Below, in pieces: positions 54,928 to 63,985 of a stretch of DNA of 64,000 nucleotides. Source of the DNA: Alphaproteobacteria bacterium (GTDB lineage: Bacteria; Pseudomonadota; Alphaproteobacteria; Rhodobacterales; Rhodobacteraceae). The notes under the pieces were generated by a model that did no database searches, was not told the DNA's origin, and saw only the letters and a program-made list of their open reading frames with translations. A program made the position numbers and the translations under genes. The stretch's first letter is position 1, and every line of letters begins with the position of its first letter. The DNA lies in assembly GCA_030424865.1 (NCBI GenBank), contig JAUHVR010000022.1, positions 1 to 64,000 of the forward strand, read 5' to 3'.

Positions 54928-55695
54928 TTAGCCCAGCCCCGTCTTTTCCAGGTCTTCAACAAACCGGGCGCGCCAGCGCTCGGTCAGGGCGTCGGACAGC
55001 CGTGCCGTGTCGGCACGTGGCAGCGTGGACCCGGCCGGTCGGTCAATGGCGCGCAGGATGTCCCTTAGCGTTCTATCGGGATCCGCGCTTAGATCTTCAT
55101 ATCGGATGACCTGCGGTGCGATCGCCTGCCGCTTGAACCAATCCCGCCAGGTGCGGTCAAACGCGCGCATCTCTTGGTAGACCGCGAATATCTGCGCGAA
55201 GTCATAGACCGGGTCCCTGTGCGGCGACAGACGTTCGATTTCAGTGCCGTCGGTTGCCTTGTGCCACAGACCCGATTGCTGGGCACGGACGTAGAACAGC
55301 GCTTGTGCAATCTTGTCCGTGCGGTTCAGGTACAGAATTCGTGTGGGGCCGAACAGGCGCTCGATCCGCTCGGCGCTGGTTGTTGCGTCAGGGCAGACGG
55401 CCGCGATCGCCTGCAAGAAAAAGGCCAGGCCATGGCCCTGCAGGCGCACCCCAAAGATATCGCCAGACCCCCGCCCCTTGTCGCGTGCTGCGTCGATCAA
55501 GACCTTGGCTTGCTGCACTGGTCCCAACGTCGGATCGAGCGGGGTTTCAATTATACCCGCCCAACTGCTGAGAAGTGAGCGGTGGAAATAGGCCTCGGGG
55601 TGACCAGCCACGCCGGTTGCCGTCAAGAGGCGGCACAGCATGGTGCTGCCACTGCGGGGTGACGTGCAAATGAAATAGGATGAATACCGTGCCAT
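54928..55695 (-). CDS. Stf0-family sulfotransferase
   Basis: 255-aa PAPS-dependent sulfotransferase. The 5'-phosphosulfate loop is CTSPRSGSTMLCRLLTATGV near the N-terminus, the 3'-phosphate region is around LNRTDKIAQALFYVRAQQSG, and VIRYEDLSADPDRTLRDIL near the C-terminus is typical. Relatives sulfate glycolipids or polysaccharides. It sits reversed between nusG and rplK, 5 bp from the nusG stop, a place where no gene is expected; this suggests insertion. An ATG at 55695 is chosen over a GTG 3 bp upstream. Confidence 0.87.
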   Translation of the reverse strand: MARYSSYFICTSPRSGSTMLCRLLTATGVAGHPEAYFHRSLLSSWAGIIETPLDPTLGPVQQAKVLIDAARDKGRGSGDIFGVRLQGHGLAFFLQAIAAVCPDATTSAERIERLFGPTRILYLNRTDKIAQALFYVRAQQSGLWHKATDGTEIERLSPHRDPVYDFAQIFAVYQEMRAFDRTWRDWFKRQAIAPQVIRYEDLSADPDRTLRDILRAIDRPAGSTLPRADTARLSDALTERWRARFVEDLEKTGLG

Positions 55696-55845
55696 CACAC
55701 AGCAGGTATCATCGCACGACGACGAATTTGCAAAGGATTTGCCGAGGTCGCGGGTCTGTGCCGTTTTTGGCGCCTCTGCGGTTCATGTGTTAGGATTGGC
55801 CTGCCAGCCCCGGCGTTTTATTCACGTTCGCAAGGCCTCCAAATC

Positions 55846-56856
55846 ATGTCCGATCCCTCACTCACTATCAGGATGCCGCGTTGGATTGCTGCAACGTTGC
55901 TGATCATTGCGTTGGGCCCCCAAGCCGCCCGGGCCGGCGAGCTGCACACCACGTCCATTGCCGGTGATCTGGACAAGGTTATCGAACTCTTGGATGCAGG
56001 CGCCGACGTGAACGAGGCAGACCCGACCGGAACGCCCCTGATCTGGGCCATGTTCGGTCAACAGGCTGAGGTCGCGAAATTGCTGGTGGACCGCGGCGCC
56101 GATCCAAACGTGCAAACCACCGGTTGGACCCCCCTTGTGTCGGCCATCAAGATGCAGGCGCCGGATCTGATTGACGCGCTGCTGGCGGCGGGTGCGGATC
56201 CGAATGGAAACGAAGCTCTGATCGCGCTTGCGGCCGCCGCCGAACTGGACGACGGGCAGCTTGCAGCGCGGTTGCTGGCGGCGGGCGCCAACCCGGACGC
56301 CCGGATGTCAGAGGCGCGGACCGCCCTGCATGTCGCCGCCGAAACGGGCAGTGCGGCGGTTGCACAGGCTTTGCTGACGGCGGGGGCTAATCCGAACGCT
56401 TTGACCTCTAGTGGCAAACCGGCGCTGCATTTTGCTGTTCTGAATGATAACGACGCGGTCGCCGCGCTGTTGCGTGAGGCGGGCGCGCGGCCCGGACCTG
56501 TGCAGCCTGTTGCCGCCTTGCTTGGCACGGCGGATCTCGGGCTGGGCAAAGAGGAGGCGCAGGTTTGCGCGCGCTGCCATGCCTTTGCACCGGTCGACGA
56601 CAAATACGTCGAGCCGCCCCTGTGGAACATCGTGAACCGTAAGGTCGGCCAATATCCGGACCGGCCCGTCAGCGAAGCCTTGCAGCAGATCGGCGCGATC
56701 TGGGACTACGACACCCTGAACCGCTATATTGCCCGTCCCACCGAGTTTGCGCCCGGAACAACGATGGATCTGGTCGGGATTTCCGATCCCGACCGCCGCG
56801 CGAACCTGATCCTGTTCCTGCGCAGCCTGAGCGACATGCCCGCGCCCTTGCCCTGA
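55846..56856 (+). CDS. Exported ankyrin-repeat/cytochrome c fusion protein
   Basis: 336-aa predicted periplasmic protein. A signal peptide (MPRWIAATLLIIALGPQAAR) leads to about five ankyrin repeats (e.g. DLDKVIELLDAGADVNEADP and TALHVAAETGSAAVAQALLT), about residues 35-210. These are followed by a c-type cytochrome domain with the haem-binding CARCH at 241-245 and probable axial Met307 in PGTTMDLVG. This combination suggests a redox protein docked by the ankyrin part. It lies between nusG and rplK with no operon partner. ATG 55846 is likely; ATG 55873 would still keep the signal peptide. Confidence 0.85.
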   Translation: MSDPSLTIRMPRWIAATLLIIALGPQAARAGELHTTSIAGDLDKVIELLDAGADVNEADPTGTPLIWAMFGQQAEVAKLLVDRGADPNVQTTGWTPLVSAIKMQAPDLIDALLAAGADPNGNEALIALAAAAELDDGQLAARLLAAGANPDARMSEARTALHVAAETGSAAVAQALLTAGANPNALTSSGKPALHFAVLNDNDAVAALLREAGARPGPVQPVAALLGTADLGLGKEEAQVCARCHAFAPVDDKYVEPPLWNIVNRKVGQYPDRPVSEALQQIGAIWDYDTLNRYIARPTEFAPGTTMDLVGISDPDRRANLILFLRSLSDMPAPLP

Positions 56857-57020
56857 CAACAACCTTCTTGCCAAAGGCACGGATACTCTGTACCTGACGC
56901 CGATCGCCTCGGATGGGGCGAATCCCTCGTGGGAGGCGCGGTGATCGCGATCACCAGACCAGACCACGTCAACATAGGCCGCGGGACGCGTTCCACGGCT
57001 GTTTGAACAGGAGAAGGCCA

Positions 57021-57446
57021 ATGGCCAAGAAGCTCGTTGGCAGCATGAAGCTGCAAGTGCCTGCCGGGCAGGCAAACCCCTCGCCGCCCGTCGGCCCTGC
57101 GCTGGGTCAGCGCGGCATCAACATCATGGAATTCTGCAAGGCGTTCAACGCCAAGACGCAGGACATGGAGCCCGGCGCGCCGTGCCCGACCGTGATCACC
57201 TACTATCAGGACAAGTCCTTTACCATGGACATCAAGACGCCCCCGGCGTCGTACTACCTGAAGAAGGCCGCCAAGCTGAAATCGGGCGCCAACAACCCCG
57301 GTCGTGAAACCGTTGGTTCGGTGACCCCGGCACAGGTGAAAGAAATCGCCGAAGCCAAGATGAAAGATCTGAACGCCAACGACATCGACGCGGCGATGCA
57401 GATCATCCTGGGCTCGGCCCGCTCCATGGGCATCGAGGTGAAGTAA
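57021..57446 (+). CDS. rplK: 50S ribosomal protein L11
   Basis: 141-aa L11, the standard length, stimulating elongation-factor GTPases on the large subunit. The [20 protein letters not shown] segment near the N-terminus and NSAR-like [10 protein letters not shown] at the C-terminus are typical. It starts after AGGAGAAGG and is 1 bp from rplA. Confidence 0.97.
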   Translation: MAKKLVGSMKLQVPAGQANPSPPVGPALGQRGINIMEFCKAFNAKTQDMEPGAPCPTVITYYQDKSFTMDIKTPPASYYLKKAAKLKSGANNPGRETVGSVTPAQVKEIAEAKMKDLNANDIDAAMQIILGSARSMGIEVK

Positions 57447-57447
57447 G

Positions 57448-58146
57448 ATGGCAAAGCTTGGAAAACGCACCCGCGCCGCCCGTGAAGCCTTTGCTGGCAA
57501 AGAAAACGTGACCGTCGAAGAGGCCGTCTCGCTGGTCAAGGCCAACGCCACCGCCAAGTTCGACGAAACCATCGAGATCGCGATGGCCCTGGGTGTTGAC
57601 CCGCGCCACGCAGACCAGATGGTTCGCGGCGTAGTCGGCCTTCCCAACGGCACCGGCAAGACCGTCCGCGTTGCTGTCTTCGCACGTGGCCCCAAGGCAG
57701 AAGAAGCCCAGGCCGCTGGCGCAGACATCGTTGGCGCCGAGGACCTGATGGAAACCATCCAGGGCGGCACCATCGAGTTCGATCGCTGCATCGCGACCCC
57801 GGACATGATGCCGATCGTCGGTCGTCTGGGCAAGATCCTGGGCCCGCGCAACCTTATGCCGAACCCCAAGGTCGGTACCGTGACCATGGACGTGGCCGAT
57901 GCGGTCAAGAACGCCAAGGGCGGTGAAGTCCAGTTCAAGGTCGAGAAGGCCGGTGTTGTGCACGCAGGTGTCGGCAAAGCCTCGTTCGACGAAGGCAAGC
58001 TGGCCGAAAACATCCGCGCCTTCGTGGGCGCCGTGGCCAAGGCAAAACCCGCCGGCGCCAAGGGCACCTACATGAAGAAGATCGCGCTCAGCTCGACCAT
58101 GGGTCCGGGCGTGTCGATCGCAGTGGACTCGGCCAACGTCGAATAA
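57448..58146 (+). CDS. rplA: 50S ribosomal protein L1
   Basis: 232-aa L1, intact and standard length. RNA-binding core segments [40 protein letters not shown], the [20 protein letters not shown] block and C-terminal GSARS-free ending AVDSANVE are visible. The last 262 bp (57885-58146) recur at 60649-60910. Translation is coupled to rplK. Confidence 0.97.
   Translation: MAKLGKRTRAAREAFAGKENVTVEEAVSLVKANATAKFDETIEIAMALGVDPRHADQMVRGVVGLPNGTGKTVRVAVFARGPKAEEAQAAGADIVGAEDLMETIQGGTIEFDRCIATPDMMPIVGRLGKILGPRNLMPNPKVGTVTMDVADAVKNAKGGEVQFKVEKAGVVHAGVGKASFDEGKLAENIRAFVGAVAKAKPAGAKGTYMKKIALSSTMGPGVSIAVDSANVE
57885..58146 (+). repeat. 262-bp direct repeat, left copy (3' end of rplA)
   Basis: This stretch is repeated at 60649-60910, an exact offset of 2764 bp with no insertions or deletions. 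By eye I count 7 differences in 262 bp (about 97% identity): six synonymous and one changing Met to Lys near the C-terminus (ATG here, AAG there). Confidence 0.9.
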
Positions 58147-58169
58147 TCTTCGACATCGTTGAGATCAGA

Positions 58170-58196
58170 AGGGCGCCCCTTGGGGCGCCTTTTTTG
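58170..58196 (+). terminator. Rho-independent terminator of rplKA
   Basis: GGCGCCCC / GGGGCGCC arms (8 bp, 2-nt loop) followed by TTTTTTG, 26 bp past the rplA stop. Confidence 0.9.
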
Positions 58197-58329
58197 TTTT
58201 GCGGTCATTGGCGTCCGTTGCGTCCGTTTTGTCCTAAAGTCCACAAACCTGCGTAAACTTTAGGCAAAGTGTTGACGGTGTAGAGTGCGCTTTCAATACT
58301 CCACAAGGTTTTGCAACAAGGGACGAAAC

Positions 58330-60549
58330 ATGGACATTCAGTACTTCGGACTTGAACCGAGATTTTTCAGCAGCGCGTTCTTTTCCGGCGGTACCTATGA
58401 TGTCAGCGTGATTTCGGCGTCCCCGACGCAGATCATCCTGGAACAACCCACGACCGGAACGCGTGTCACGCTGGACGGGACAGGGTTGGTATTCGATGGC
58501 ACGGGTGTGCTGGTCGAAGCCGGAACGATCACCGGGATGACGTTCACCAACACGCTTGGAACTCAGACTTTTGCGACTTTCACGGACTTCAGCTGGGCGG
58601 CTGCCGATCTTCATGCCGCGCTGGTTCTGGAAGGCGGTGGGGATTCCTCGGGTCTGCTGGCCCTGTTCCAGGGGCAGCCGGTCAATTTCGATTCGAGCGC
58701 GACGGCGTTCGACGCCGAAGACTTCGACCGTTACATCGTCAACAGCATCACAGCCCTGACAGGAAGCAGCTTCGGAGACACAGGCCGCCTTGGCAACGCT
58801 GCAGGTGTCTCGTTCGTCGGAGGTGACGGCGGGGATTCGATCAGTTCCGGCACCGGTGACGACACTTTGGCCGGGGATGGCGGCAACGACCAGCTTCAGT
58901 CCGGGGCTGGCAATGACTCGGTGACCGGTGGTGCCGGGAACGACACGCTGGGCGGTGCGGTTGGTGACGATACGCTTGAAGGGGGCGACGACAACGACAG
59001 TCTGAGCGGGTACAATGACAATGACTCTCTGGACGGCGGCGACGGGGCGGACACGATCGACCCGGGGCGCGGCACCGATATCCTGACCGGTGGCACGGGG
59101 ATCGATTTCTTCAAGGGATCCGAGGGAAGCTTTGAAGGTGATACGATCACCGACTACGAGTTGACCGAGATCGTCCGGTTCTTCGACCTTTCGTTTTCGA
59201 ACGACATCGCAGCCTGGGGCTTTACCGACGAAGCGCGTGTTCAAACGCAGGTCGTTGCGGGCGGGTTGCAGGTGTCTGTTCAGATCGACACCTCCCACTT
59301 CAAGACGATCACTTTCGAAGGCTACGATGTCATTCCGGGCGATTTTGCATTTGTCGTGAACCCGGTATCGACCCGCGGGAACAACAACCTGCAAGGTGAT
59401 CTGTTCTTTGTGCCGACCGCTGGGATCCTGCCAGCTGCCACGGGCGGGGATGACCTGTTGCTTGGGACATCGGCCGGCGAAACGATTTCTGGCCTGTCCG
59501 GCGAAGACGTGATTCACGGCATGGACGGAGACGATGTGCTGCGCGGAGGCGGCAACGACGACAGGATTGTCGGGGGCTTTGGCAAGGACACGCTGTTGGG
59601 AGGCGACGACAACGACTTTGTTTTCGGGTCGGAAGGACAAGACAGGCTGTTCGGCGAAGGCGGTGACGATACCCTGGTCGGCGGTGACCAACGAGACATC
59701 ATGTTTGGCGGTCTGGGACACGATTTCATGGGCGGAGGCAAAGGCAACGATGTGATGCAGGGCCAGTCCGGAAGCGACACGATGTTTGGCGAAGAGGGGT
59801 CGGACAAGATCTCGGGCGGCAGTGGCAACGATCTTTTGCACGGCGGCCGCAGGGATGGCGACACAGTTGGCGATGGCGACGACTTCCTGAGCGGCGAGGG
59901 TGGGTCCGACACGATCAACGGCGCCTCGGGCAATGACACTTTGCTGGGCGGTGGGTCAGATGACCAGTTGATTGGGCGCGCAGGCAATGACTTCATGCGT
60001 GGCGACACTGGGGCTGACACCCTCAGCGGTGGGGACGGCTTGGATACAATGTTGGGCGGTGCGGGCAACGACTCCATGGGCGGTGGTGACGGCGATGACT
60101 CGATTGCCGGGGGTGATGGCCGGGACACTTTGAACGGTGATCGGGGTAACGACACGCTTCAAGGCGGCAACCAACGTGATGTCATGGATGGCGGTCGTGG
60201 CAATGACAGCCTCGATGGCGGCGACGGCAATGACCTCGTCAAGGGTGGGATCGGAAACGACACGTTGTCGGGCGGTGCCGGTGATGACAGGTTGCATGGT
60301 GCGGCCGGCGAAGACGTGATGATTTTCACAAGCGGCAACGACAGTATCGTGGCGTTCGCCAACGATGTTGACGAATTGCACGTTGATAATGCGCTGTGGG
60401 TCGGTGTGCTGACCACGCAGCAGGTCGTTGACACCTTCGGCGATGACACCTCGGGCGAGGTGGTCCTTGATTTCGGTGGCGGCAATGTCGTGACGGTGAA
60501 CGGTCTAACGGACACTCAGGATCTGGTGGACGATCTGGTCATCATCTGA
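58330..60549 (+). CDS. Secreted RTX-type calcium-binding protein
   Basis: 739-aa acidic protein. Two arrays of GGxGxDxLx nonapeptides (about residues 175-255 and 380-660) form calcium-binding beta-rolls, with no toxin acylation site or protease motif visible. The N-terminal ~170 residues are a beta-rich domain of unknown function; the end after the last repeats (FTSGNDSIVAFANDVDELHV onward) may hold the uncleaved type I secretion signal. No T1SS genes lie in the window. The ATG at 58330 has an AAGGGACGAA-type site. It sits between the two rplA 3' copies. Confidence 0.9.
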   Translation: MDIQYFGLEPRFFSSAFFSGGTYDVSVISASPTQIILEQPTTGTRVTLDGTGLVFDGTGVLVEAGTITGMTFTNTLGTQTFATFTDFSWAAADLHAALVLEGGGDSSGLLALFQGQPVNFDSSATAFDAEDFDRYIVNSITALTGSSFGDTGRLGNAAGVSFVGGDGGDSISSGTGDDTLAGDGGNDQLQSGAGNDSVTGGAGNDTLGGAVGDDTLEGGDDNDSLSGYNDNDSLDGGDGADTIDPGRGTDILTGGTGIDFFKGSEGSFEGDTITDYELTEIVRFFDLSFSNDIAAWGFTDEARVQTQVVAGGLQVSVQIDTSHFKTITFEGYDVIPGDFAFVVNPVSTRGNNNLQGDLFFVPTAGILPAATGGDDLLLGTSAGETISGLSGEDVIHGMDGDDVLRGGGNDDRIVGGFGKDTLLGGDDNDFVFGSEGQDRLFGEGGDDTLVGGDQRDIMFGGLGHDFMGGGKGNDVMQGQSGSDTMFGEEGSDKISGGSGNDLLHGGRRDGDTVGDGDDFLSGEGGSDTINGASGNDTLLGGGSDDQLIGRAGNDFMRGDTGADTLSGGDGLDTMLGGAGNDSMGGGDGDDSIAGGDGRDTLNGDRGNDTLQGGNQRDVMDGGRGNDSLDGGDGNDLVKGGIGNDTLSGGAGDDRLHGAAGEDVMIFTSGNDSIVAFANDVDELHVDNALWVGVLTTQQVVDTFGDDTSGEVVLDFGGGNVVTVNGLTDTQDLVDDLVII

Positions 60550-60648
60550 CGGCTTGCCGGGTCCAGTGAATTTCGCCTTTGGCATGGCAGGACGCATGTG
60601 TCGGGGCTGTCGCATCAGCTAGTCTGTTTGGGGCGGCGGTAGGTTGAT

Positions 60649-60910
60649 CATGGACGTGGCCGACGCGGTCAAGAACGCCAAGGGCGGTGAGGTTCAGTTC
60701 AAGGTCGAAAAGGCCGGTGTTGTACACGCAGGTGTCGGCAAAGCCTCGTTCGACGAAGGCAAGCTGGCCGAAAACATCCGCGCCTTCGTGGGCGCCGTGG
60801 CCAAGGCGAAACCCGCCGGCGCCAAGGGCACCTACATGAAGAAGATCGCGCTCAGCTCGACCAAGGGTCCGGGCGTGTCGATCGCAGTGGACTCGGCCAA
60901 CGTCGAATAA
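60649..60910 (+). pseudogene. Truncated rplA: second copy of the last 262 bp of the L1 gene
   Basis: This matches the last 262 bp of rplA (57885-58146) in frame through the stop codon with about 7 mismatches, only one changing an amino acid (Met to Lys). It lacks the 5' two-thirds and any proper start, so it cannot give L1. After the stop the same spacing leads to a decayed version of rplA's terminator (60935-60959). It marks the right edge of the RTX-bearing insert. Confidence 0.9.
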
Positions 60911-60934
60911 GACGAGACTATGACCCGGTGGGTC

Positions 60935-60959
60935 GGGCGCACTGCGAGGCGCCTTTTTG
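60935..60959 (+). terminator. Decayed copy of the rplA terminator
   Basis: GGCGC and GCGCC arms remain with a mismatched loop and a five-T tail. It lies at exactly the same distance from the truncated rplA stop (25 bp) as the intact terminator is from the rplA stop. Confidence 0.6.
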
Positions 60960-61026
60960 TTTGAGGCCAATTCTCGAACTCTTGCCAAAGAAGCACAAAA
61001 TCGGTTCAATGATGCATGTTTTCCTC

Positions 61027-62439
61027 ATGAAATCATGTGTTATGCTGAAGGTTATTCTGTCTTTCCTTGTTATTTGCACTTGCGCGGCGGCGTCTTTCGC
61101 AGAAGGCCGCGTCGCACTTGTTATGGGGAATGGGGCCTACACAAAAGCCCTGCCCTTGGTGAATCCGAAAAATGACGCGCTTGCGATCGCCGACTCCCTT
61201 AGAAAGTTGGGATTCGACGTCCATCAGGGTTTGGATCTGGATCGACGGGAGATGGTGGATGTTGTTCGTTCGTTCAGTTCGGCGCTAGAAGGCGCGGATG
61301 TTGCGATATTCTTCTATGCTGGTCACGCTATCCAAGTGGATGGTCGTAATTTCCTGATCCCAGTGGATGCGGAGGTTCAGTCAGAAACTGATCTGGATTT
61401 CGAGACCATCGAATTGGGTTTGGTGCTTCGCCAGATTGAACGGGATGCACGCAACGCGATCGTGCTTTTGGACGCCTGCCGTGACAATCCTTTTCGTCGT
61501 GCCCTGGCTCGATCCATGGGCGCTACCCGGTCTGCGGGAGCCTTGTCCAGAGGGCTGGCAACCTATGATATGATCGGCAGTTCGCTGGTAGGATATGCAA
61601 CTGATCCCGGCGAGACAGCTGATGACGGCGTGGATGGTCACAGCCCCTTTACACGGGCTTTGCTGGCTCACATTGAAGAGCCGGGACTGGACATTTCCCT
61701 AGTGCTGCGCCGTGTGCGGAACGACGTTTTGAAAGCGACTCAGAACCGCCAACGTCCAAGCGTTGTCGACAAGCTTCGCGAAACGGTCGTTTTGGTGCCG
61801 GACGCGCCGCAGGACGATTTGATGGCTGTGGCGCGGGAGTGGTCGCAGATGGGCGACACCGATGATGTCAGGTTGATTGAAGCCTTCATTGAGCGGTTTC
61901 CTGACAATCCGTTCACGGAATTGGCCCAATCGAAACTGGCCGCCTTGCAGAGCCAAAAGGTGCAGTCGAACTTAGTTACATCTTTGCAAAGACAACCGAT
62001 TGCGCTGCCAGAACCAGATGTAGCGCTGCAGGAAAAAGAGGTAGCACTCCCAGAACCAGAGAATGATGACCTCGAAGTCGAAGCAGCAAAAGAACCGGTT
62101 CTAAGCAAGCGGGAAATTGCTCGGGCCGTTCAATCGGAACTTGATCGATTGGGATGCGATCCTGGCGGTATTGACGGGCTTTGGGGGAAAAAAAGCACCA
62201 GGGCACTTGATGCCTTTTTTAAGTTGGCAGATATCGCGCCCCTTGATCGCTCACCTTCGATGCAGGTGCTCGAACTCTTGAAGCAAACATCCGATCCGGT
62301 CTGTCAAACAAAGTGTTCGGAAGGCGAAACCTTGCGAGATTTTGCATGTGTCGCGGCCGAGATGGCGCCATCTGTTGAACCCAAAACTCCTGCGCGTCAG
62401 TCTTGTTTCACGTTCAATGGCGTAACGCGCTGTAACTGA
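61027..62439 (+). CDS. Exported caspase-like (C14) protein with peptidoglycan-binding-like domain
   Basis: About 470 aa. A signal peptide (SCVMLKVILSFLVICTCAAA) targets it out of the cytoplasm. The caspase fold has the catalytic dyad His100 (FFYAGHAIQVDG) and Cys151 (IVLLDACRDNPF), plus the GRVALVMGNGAYTKALPLVN start. After a Pro/Glu-rich linker (about 330-370), a peptidoglycan-binding-like domain follows (AVQSELDRLGCDPGGIDGLW, then GKKSTRALDAFF), and a Cys-containing tail. The start is uncertain: ATG 61027 is chosen for the signal peptide; 61012 and 61042 are possible. It follows the truncated rplA copy and converges with the unknown gene 3 bp away. Confidence 0.8.
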   Translation: MKSCVMLKVILSFLVICTCAAASFAEGRVALVMGNGAYTKALPLVNPKNDALAIADSLRKLGFDVHQGLDLDRREMVDVVRSFSSALEGADVAIFFYAGHAIQVDGRNFLIPVDAEVQSETDLDFETIELGLVLRQIERDARNAIVLLDACRDNPFRRALARSMGATRSAGALSRGLATYDMIGSSLVGYATDPGETADDGVDGHSPFTRALLAHIEEPGLDISLVLRRVRNDVLKATQNRQRPSVVDKLRETVVLVPDAPQDDLMAVAREWSQMGDTDDVRLIEAFIERFPDNPFTELAQSKLAALQSQKVQSNLVTSLQRQPIALPEPDVALQEKEVALPEPENDDLEVEAAKEPVLSKREIARAVQSELDRLGCDPGGIDGLWGKKSTRALDAFFKLADIAPLDRSPSMQVLELLKQTSDPVCQTKCSEGETLRDFACVAAEMAPSVEPKTPARQSCFTFNGVTRCN

Positions 62440-62442
62440 AGT

Positions 62443-63129
62443 TCAAAAACGCATTTCCATCCAAGAGCCTTTGCTCTCTACGCGAACAACCTCTGGAACC
62501 GTGTAATACAACCCACCTCTCTTGATCAGGCGGTTTGGATTGGCTTTGCCTCTCAACGACTGTCCAAAACATTTCGTTATGAAAGTTAACATTCCTGACG
62601 ATGTCGTTTTCGCGGTGCCGCTGCATAGGGCCACGCCTGAAGCTTGAACATCGAACTTCCAGGCGACCATGTTGTCGTACCGGTAACGCGTAGGTTGTTG
62701 ACTATATAGGGCGCTTGCGGTCTGAAGCTTGCCGGACTTTTGGTCGAAGATTTTGATTTCTACTGGAATTGGTTGGATTTTTTGGACTGAACTGCGATAG
62801 AGGCCGTCAACAATTTTTCCACTCCGTACGGCTACTCGACATTTTTCGCGGACGGAAATACCCTGCGGCTTCAGGAAGTCGTTCAAACGCTTTTTGTCGT
62901 CTTCACAATGCTTTAGAACTTCCTTGATTGGGTTTTCGATTGCTAGAAGGCAGTGATGTACGTAGTTCGGCACCCATGCAACATATATGTATTTGTCCGG
63001 GATGCCTTTGCGCTGCGCGAATTTCAGACAGGAGTTGTGTTTTCTCCCAATATCGTGGGCGCTTGCCAACACTGGCGCAACTGAGATGGCCAAAACCGAA
63101 AAAAGAAACTTCCAATTCAACATTTGCAT
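62443..63129 (-). CDS. Exported protein of unknown function, convergent with the caspase-like gene
   Basis: 228-aa predicted periplasmic protein with a signal peptide (MLNWKFLFSVLAISVAPVLA). The mature part contains six Cys, a central FDQKSGKLQTASALYSQQPT and a C-terminal RLIKRGGLYYTVPEVVRVES. GC content is visibly lower than that of its neighbours, a sign of transfer. ATG 63129 or 63123 fits the signal peptide. I recognise no family. The convergent layout suggests, but does not prove, a functional pair with the caspase-like protein. Confidence 0.65.
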   Translation of the reverse strand: MQMLNWKFLFSVLAISVAPVLASAHDIGRKHNSCLKFAQRKGIPDKYIYVAWVPNYVHHCLLAIENPIKEVLKHCEDDKKRLNDFLKPQGISVREKCRVAVRSGKIVDGLYRSSVQKIQPIPVEIKIFDQKSGKLQTASALYSQQPTRYRYDNMVAWKFDVQASGVALCSGTAKTTSSGMLTFITKCFGQSLRGKANPNRLIKRGGLYYTVPEVVRVESKGSWMEMRF

Positions 63130-63277
63130 AGATTCCACCGGTTGAATAACAGTCACTCTTGCATATCCGGCCTAGCAGACCAAATTATTCTTGCGTTTAC
63201 CGCCTTGCGTTTGTCTGGCTACCGAAGTATCGCACATCCCTGCGCACAGCCTTCGATTCGTCGGGCCTGTGCGCACT

Positions 63278-63466
63278 TCGTCCAAGACGGTGGGTGGGGA
63301 CATATCCCCTTAATCTCCTGCCCGAGACGGGAAGAGACCGGATTGACCGGGGGCTGGACCCTCGGGCGCTCTTGGCGGACCCCCGTAAAAAAGGACCTGA
63401 ACGCCGGGCAGTCGCTCGGCAGAACTGAGCCGGGGGGCATTTGCCCTCCATTATTGGAGTGAAACT
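63278..63466 (+). promoter_or_regulatory. rplJ (L10) leader region
   Basis: The long leader before rplJ contains the GTCCAAGACGGTGGGTG block near 63279 and stable GC hairpins (CGGGGG ... CCCCCG around 63345-63390; GGGGGGC-attt-GCCCTCC just before the start). This matches the position and style of the ribosomal protein L10 leader, where L10(L12)4 binds to repress its own translation. The exact boundaries are estimated. Confidence 0.6.
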
Positions 63467-63985
63467 GTGGATAGAGCCCAGAAAGAAAAAGTGGTCGAAG
63501 AACTCGGCCAGATCTTCGAAAGCTCTGGCGTCGTGGTGGTTTCCCACTACGAAGGTCTCACGGTTGCCGAGATGCAGGACCTGCGCGCACGCGCCCGTGA
63601 AGCGGGCAGCGCGGTTCGTGTCGCCAAGAACAGGCTCGCCAAGATCGCCCTCGAGGGTCGTCCCTGCGCAAGCATTGCCGACTACATGACGGGCATGACA
63701 GTGCTCACCTATTCCGAAGACCCAGTGTCCGCCGCCAAGGTGGTCGAGGGTTTCGCCAAGGACAACAAGAAGTTTGAAATCCTTGGTGGTGCGATGGGTG
63801 AGACCGCACTGGATCGTTCCGGCGTCGAAGCCGTGTCGAAAATGCCTTCGCGTGAAGAGCTTATTGCTTCGATCGTGGGCTGCATCGGCGCACCTGCTTC
63901 GAACATCGCTGGCGCGATTGGCGCACCTGCTTCGAACATCGCATCCATTCTGTCGACCATCGAAGAAAAGGCAGAGGCTGCGTAA
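63467..63985 (+). CDS. rplJ: 50S ribosomal protein L10
   Basis: 172-aa L10 forming the stalk base with L7/L12. The start is GTG 63467 after TTGGAGTG. It has [34 protein letters not shown] and the C-terminal tail, where a nine-residue segment (IGAPASNIA) is repeated with one residue change in spacing ([20 protein letters not shown]). rplL would follow beyond the window edge. Confidence 0.95.
   Translation: MDRAQKEKVVEELGQIFESSGVVVVSHYEGLTVAEMQDLRARAREAGSAVRVAKNRLAKIALEGRPCASIADYMTGMTVLTYSEDPVSAAKVVEGFAKDNKKFEILGGAMGETALDRSGVEAVSKMPSREELIASIVGCIGAPASNIAGAIGAPASNIASILSTIEEKAEAA

Noticed and set aside
58234-59841. Long minus-strand open frame opposite the RTX gene
   Set aside because: Arises from the repetitive GGxGxD coding strand; the product is Val/Ala/Arg-rich with no domain.
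59440-60330. Tandem DNA repeats that could be read as a satellite or CRISPR-like array
   Set aside because: They are imperfect 27-bp units encoding RTX nonapeptides inside one open gene, with no conserved spacers.
60644-60910. Separate small gene for an L1-like protein
   Set aside because: It lacks a ribosome site and the L1 core; it is the duplicated 3' end of rplA.
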